Source: an uncultured Bacteroidota bacterium (lineage in GTDB: Bacteria; Bacteroidota; Bacteroidia; Bacteroidales; SZUA-534). Taken from it: DNA of 7,525 bases. The notes beneath the pieces were generated by a model. It had not been told where the DNA came from, searched no databases, and worked only from the letters and a program-made list of their open reading frames with translations. The position numbers and the translations under genes are program-made. Position 1 is the first letter of the stretch; each line of letters begins with the position of its first letter. The stretch spans positions 1 through 7,525 of the forward strand of contig CALCFP010000155.1 of NCBI GenBank assembly GCA_937900725.1, in the 5' to 3' direction. Shown piece by piece: positions 6,421 through 7,525 of this stretch.

Positions 6421-6434
6421 TTTTTTCGGATGAT

Positions 6435-6467
6435 TTTATAGTAAGATGAATTGTTTTATTATATTTG
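6435..6467 (+). promoter_or_regulatory. Predicted Bacteroidota-type promoter of the STAS-rnz operon
   Basis: TATATTTG at 6460-6467 is a perfect TAnnTTTG box. TTTA at 6435-6438 lies 21 nt upstream (3 of 4 to TTTG). Transcription would begin near 6474, about 22 nt before the ATG at 6496. It indicates that the STAS and rnz genes are transcribed separately from rpsA. Confidence 0.5.
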
Positions 6468-6495
6468 AAGTAACGAATAATTAATCTCATCTGAT

Positions 6496-6840
6496 ATGGA
6501 ATTTAAGATCGAAAAGCTTGACAACTTCACGCAAATTGAAGTATTGATAGACAAATTAGATACTCACATAGCACCATCGCTGAAATCTGAGTTGGTTTTA
6601 ATTGCAGGTAACGGCGAAAAGAACATCATTCTTGACCTAAGCAATTGCAGATACTGCGATTCATCAGGCTTGAGTGCAATATTGGTTGCTAACCGTTTGT
6701 GCAAAAATGCAAATGGTACATTCGTGCTATCTGGTTTGCAGACTGCCGTTGAGAGACTGATAACAATATCACAACTCGACACAGTGCTTAACATCACAAA
6801 GACCGTTGACGAGGCTATAGAAATCATTAACAAGGCATAA
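6496..6840 (+). CDS. STAS-domain anti-sigma-factor antagonist (SpoIIAA/RsbV-like)
   Basis: The 114-aa product is a single STAS domain, the usual size for SpoIIAA/RsbV-type proteins. These bind a serine-kinase anti-sigma factor or similar partner and are switched off by phosphorylation of a conserved serine. The strand ILDLSNCRYCDSSGLSAIL (45-63) carries the DSSGL phosphorylation motif; S57 matches the phosphorylated serine of SpoIIAA. The TFVLSG strand and the ERLITISQLDTVLNI helix-strand pattern complete the fold. No partner kinase or phosphatase is in the window, and Bacteroidota have no sporulation sigma cascade, so the output pathway is unknown. The gene has its own promoter and its TAA stop touches the ATG of rnz, so the two are cotranscribed and probably translationally coupled. 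Confidence 0.9.
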   Translation: MEFKIEKLDNFTQIEVLIDKLDTHIAPSLKSELVLIAGNGEKNIILDLSNCRYCDSSGLSAILVANRLCKNANGTFVLSGLQTAVERLITISQLDTVLNITKTVDEAIEIINKA

Positions 6841-7525
6841 ATGTCTTTATCACTGAAAATTTTGGGATGTAGTTCGGCAACGCCTACTCCCGACAGATAT
6901 TCAACCGCTCAAGTGCTCAACGTGCTTGAGCGGTTCTTTTTAATAGACTGTGGCGAAGGCGCACAAATCAACATGCGCCGATTCAAAGTCAATATGCTGC
7001 GAATAAACCACATATTCATCAGTCACGTACACGGCGACCACTTTCTGGGTCTGCCCGGTGTGCTTTCAAGCATGAACATGCAAGGCCGCACCGCCGACCT
7101 GCACATCTACAGCCACGAGAAGCTGCATCACCTGATTGACACATTCATCGACACATTCGATTCGCCTCTCGGCTACAACATCATCTACCACAAACTAAGC
7201 TACGACAACGGGCTGACACTCATCTACGAAGACGACAAGCTGACGGTTCACTCGTTTCCGCTCCGACACCGTGTGCCAACCTGCGGATTCCTTTTCCGAG
7301 AAAAGCCACACCTCCGCCACCTGAATGGCGAAATAGCAAAAGAACTTGACATCCCGCTCTACAAACGCATCAACATAAAGCAAGGCGAAGACTACGTGGA
7401 TGCCAATGGCAAAGTTTACCCGAACGAGATGCTGACAACAGAACCCGACCACTCTTGCTCCTACGCATTTATGTCGGACACCGTAAAACTGACTCGCGCC
7501 ATCCCGCTGATTGAGAATGTAGACT
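6841..7525 (+). CDS. rnz: Ribonuclease Z (tRNA 3' processing endonuclease), 3' end cut by window edge
   Basis: The frame opens at ATG 6841, directly after the preceding TAA, and stays open for 228 codons to the window end; full-length RNase Z is about 300-310 aa, so roughly the last quarter is missing. It is a metallo-beta-lactamase-fold, zinc-dependent endonuclease that removes 3' trailers from tRNA precursors in the cytoplasm. The N-terminus SLKILGCSSATPTPDRYSTA and FLIDCGEGAQ are typical of the family. HVHGDH (62-67) is the metal-binding HxHxDH motif, here followed by FLGLPG. H143 in LRHRVPTCGFLFREK and D213 in AFMSDT match further metal ligands; the final ligand lies beyond the edge. Everything visible looks functional. 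Confidence 0.95.
   Translation, partial: MSLSLKILGCSSATPTPDRYSTAQVLNVLERFFLIDCGEGAQINMRRFKVNMLRINHIFISHVHGDHFLGLPGVLSSMNMQGRTADLHIYSHEKLHHLIDTFIDTFDSPLGYNIIYHKLSYDNGLTLIYEDDKLTVHSFPLRHRVPTCGFLFREKPHLRHLNGEIAKELDIPLYKRINIKQGEDYVDANGKVYPNEMLTTEPDHSCSYAFMSDTVKLTRAIPLIENVD

Noticed and set aside
6408..6430. Possible terminator at the rpsA stop codon
   Set aside because: An A-run/T-run symmetry around the stop forms only A-T pairs and lacks a GC stem.

Overview
The window looks like a contig from a member of the Bacteroidales (Bacteroidota). Three things point there: the S1 protein has the Bacteroidales N-terminal motif (EEFDWEAYE) and alanine/lysine-rich tail; several intergenic regions carry the Bacteroidota promoter pattern (TTTG, about 20 nt, TAnnTTTG) with little use of Shine-Dalgarno sites; and an anti-sigma-antagonist gene abuts a ribonuclease Z gene. 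Most of the window has moderate or low GC. The first ~325 bases are strikingly GC-rich (63% in the first 60 bases), with almost only G/C-ending codons.

Layout. (1) 1-388, minus strand: 5' part of a glycoside hydrolase family 127 (beta-L-arabinofuranosidase-type) gene running off the left edge. Its first ~23 codons and the DNA upstream have ordinary composition, and the GC step lies at a short GTCAAA repeat at about 320-337. This is either recent foreign DNA or an assembly chimera. (2) 609-1643: a complete IS982-family insertion sequence with terminal inverted repeats and an intact 303-aa transposase. (3) 1892-4136: a tight two-gene operon, a lysine 2,3-aminomutase-family radical SAM/PLP enzyme followed 4 bases later by an ATP-grasp ligase of the D-Ala-D-Ala ligase superfamily. 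(4) 4137-4527: an intergenic region with a long inverted repeat and a good promoter. (5) 4528-6420: rpsA, six S1 domains. (6) 6496-7525: a STAS-domain anti-sigma-factor antagonist directly abutting the 5' three quarters of ribonuclease Z (rnz), cut by the right edge.

The rpsA, STAS and rnz genes are housekeeping. The part most worth pursuing is the aminomutase/ATP-grasp pair. The aminomutase keeps the two aspartates expected for binding a lysine side chain and the PLP lysine, so beta-lysine is a plausible product. The ligase has a complete-looking ATP-grasp core but lacks the N-terminal substrate motif of true D-Ala-D-Ala ligases. I infer, without proof, a pathway that makes a beta-amino acid and then joins it to an acceptor through an amide bond. 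The GC break at the left end must be excluded as an artefact before the left 330 bases are assigned to the same genome.
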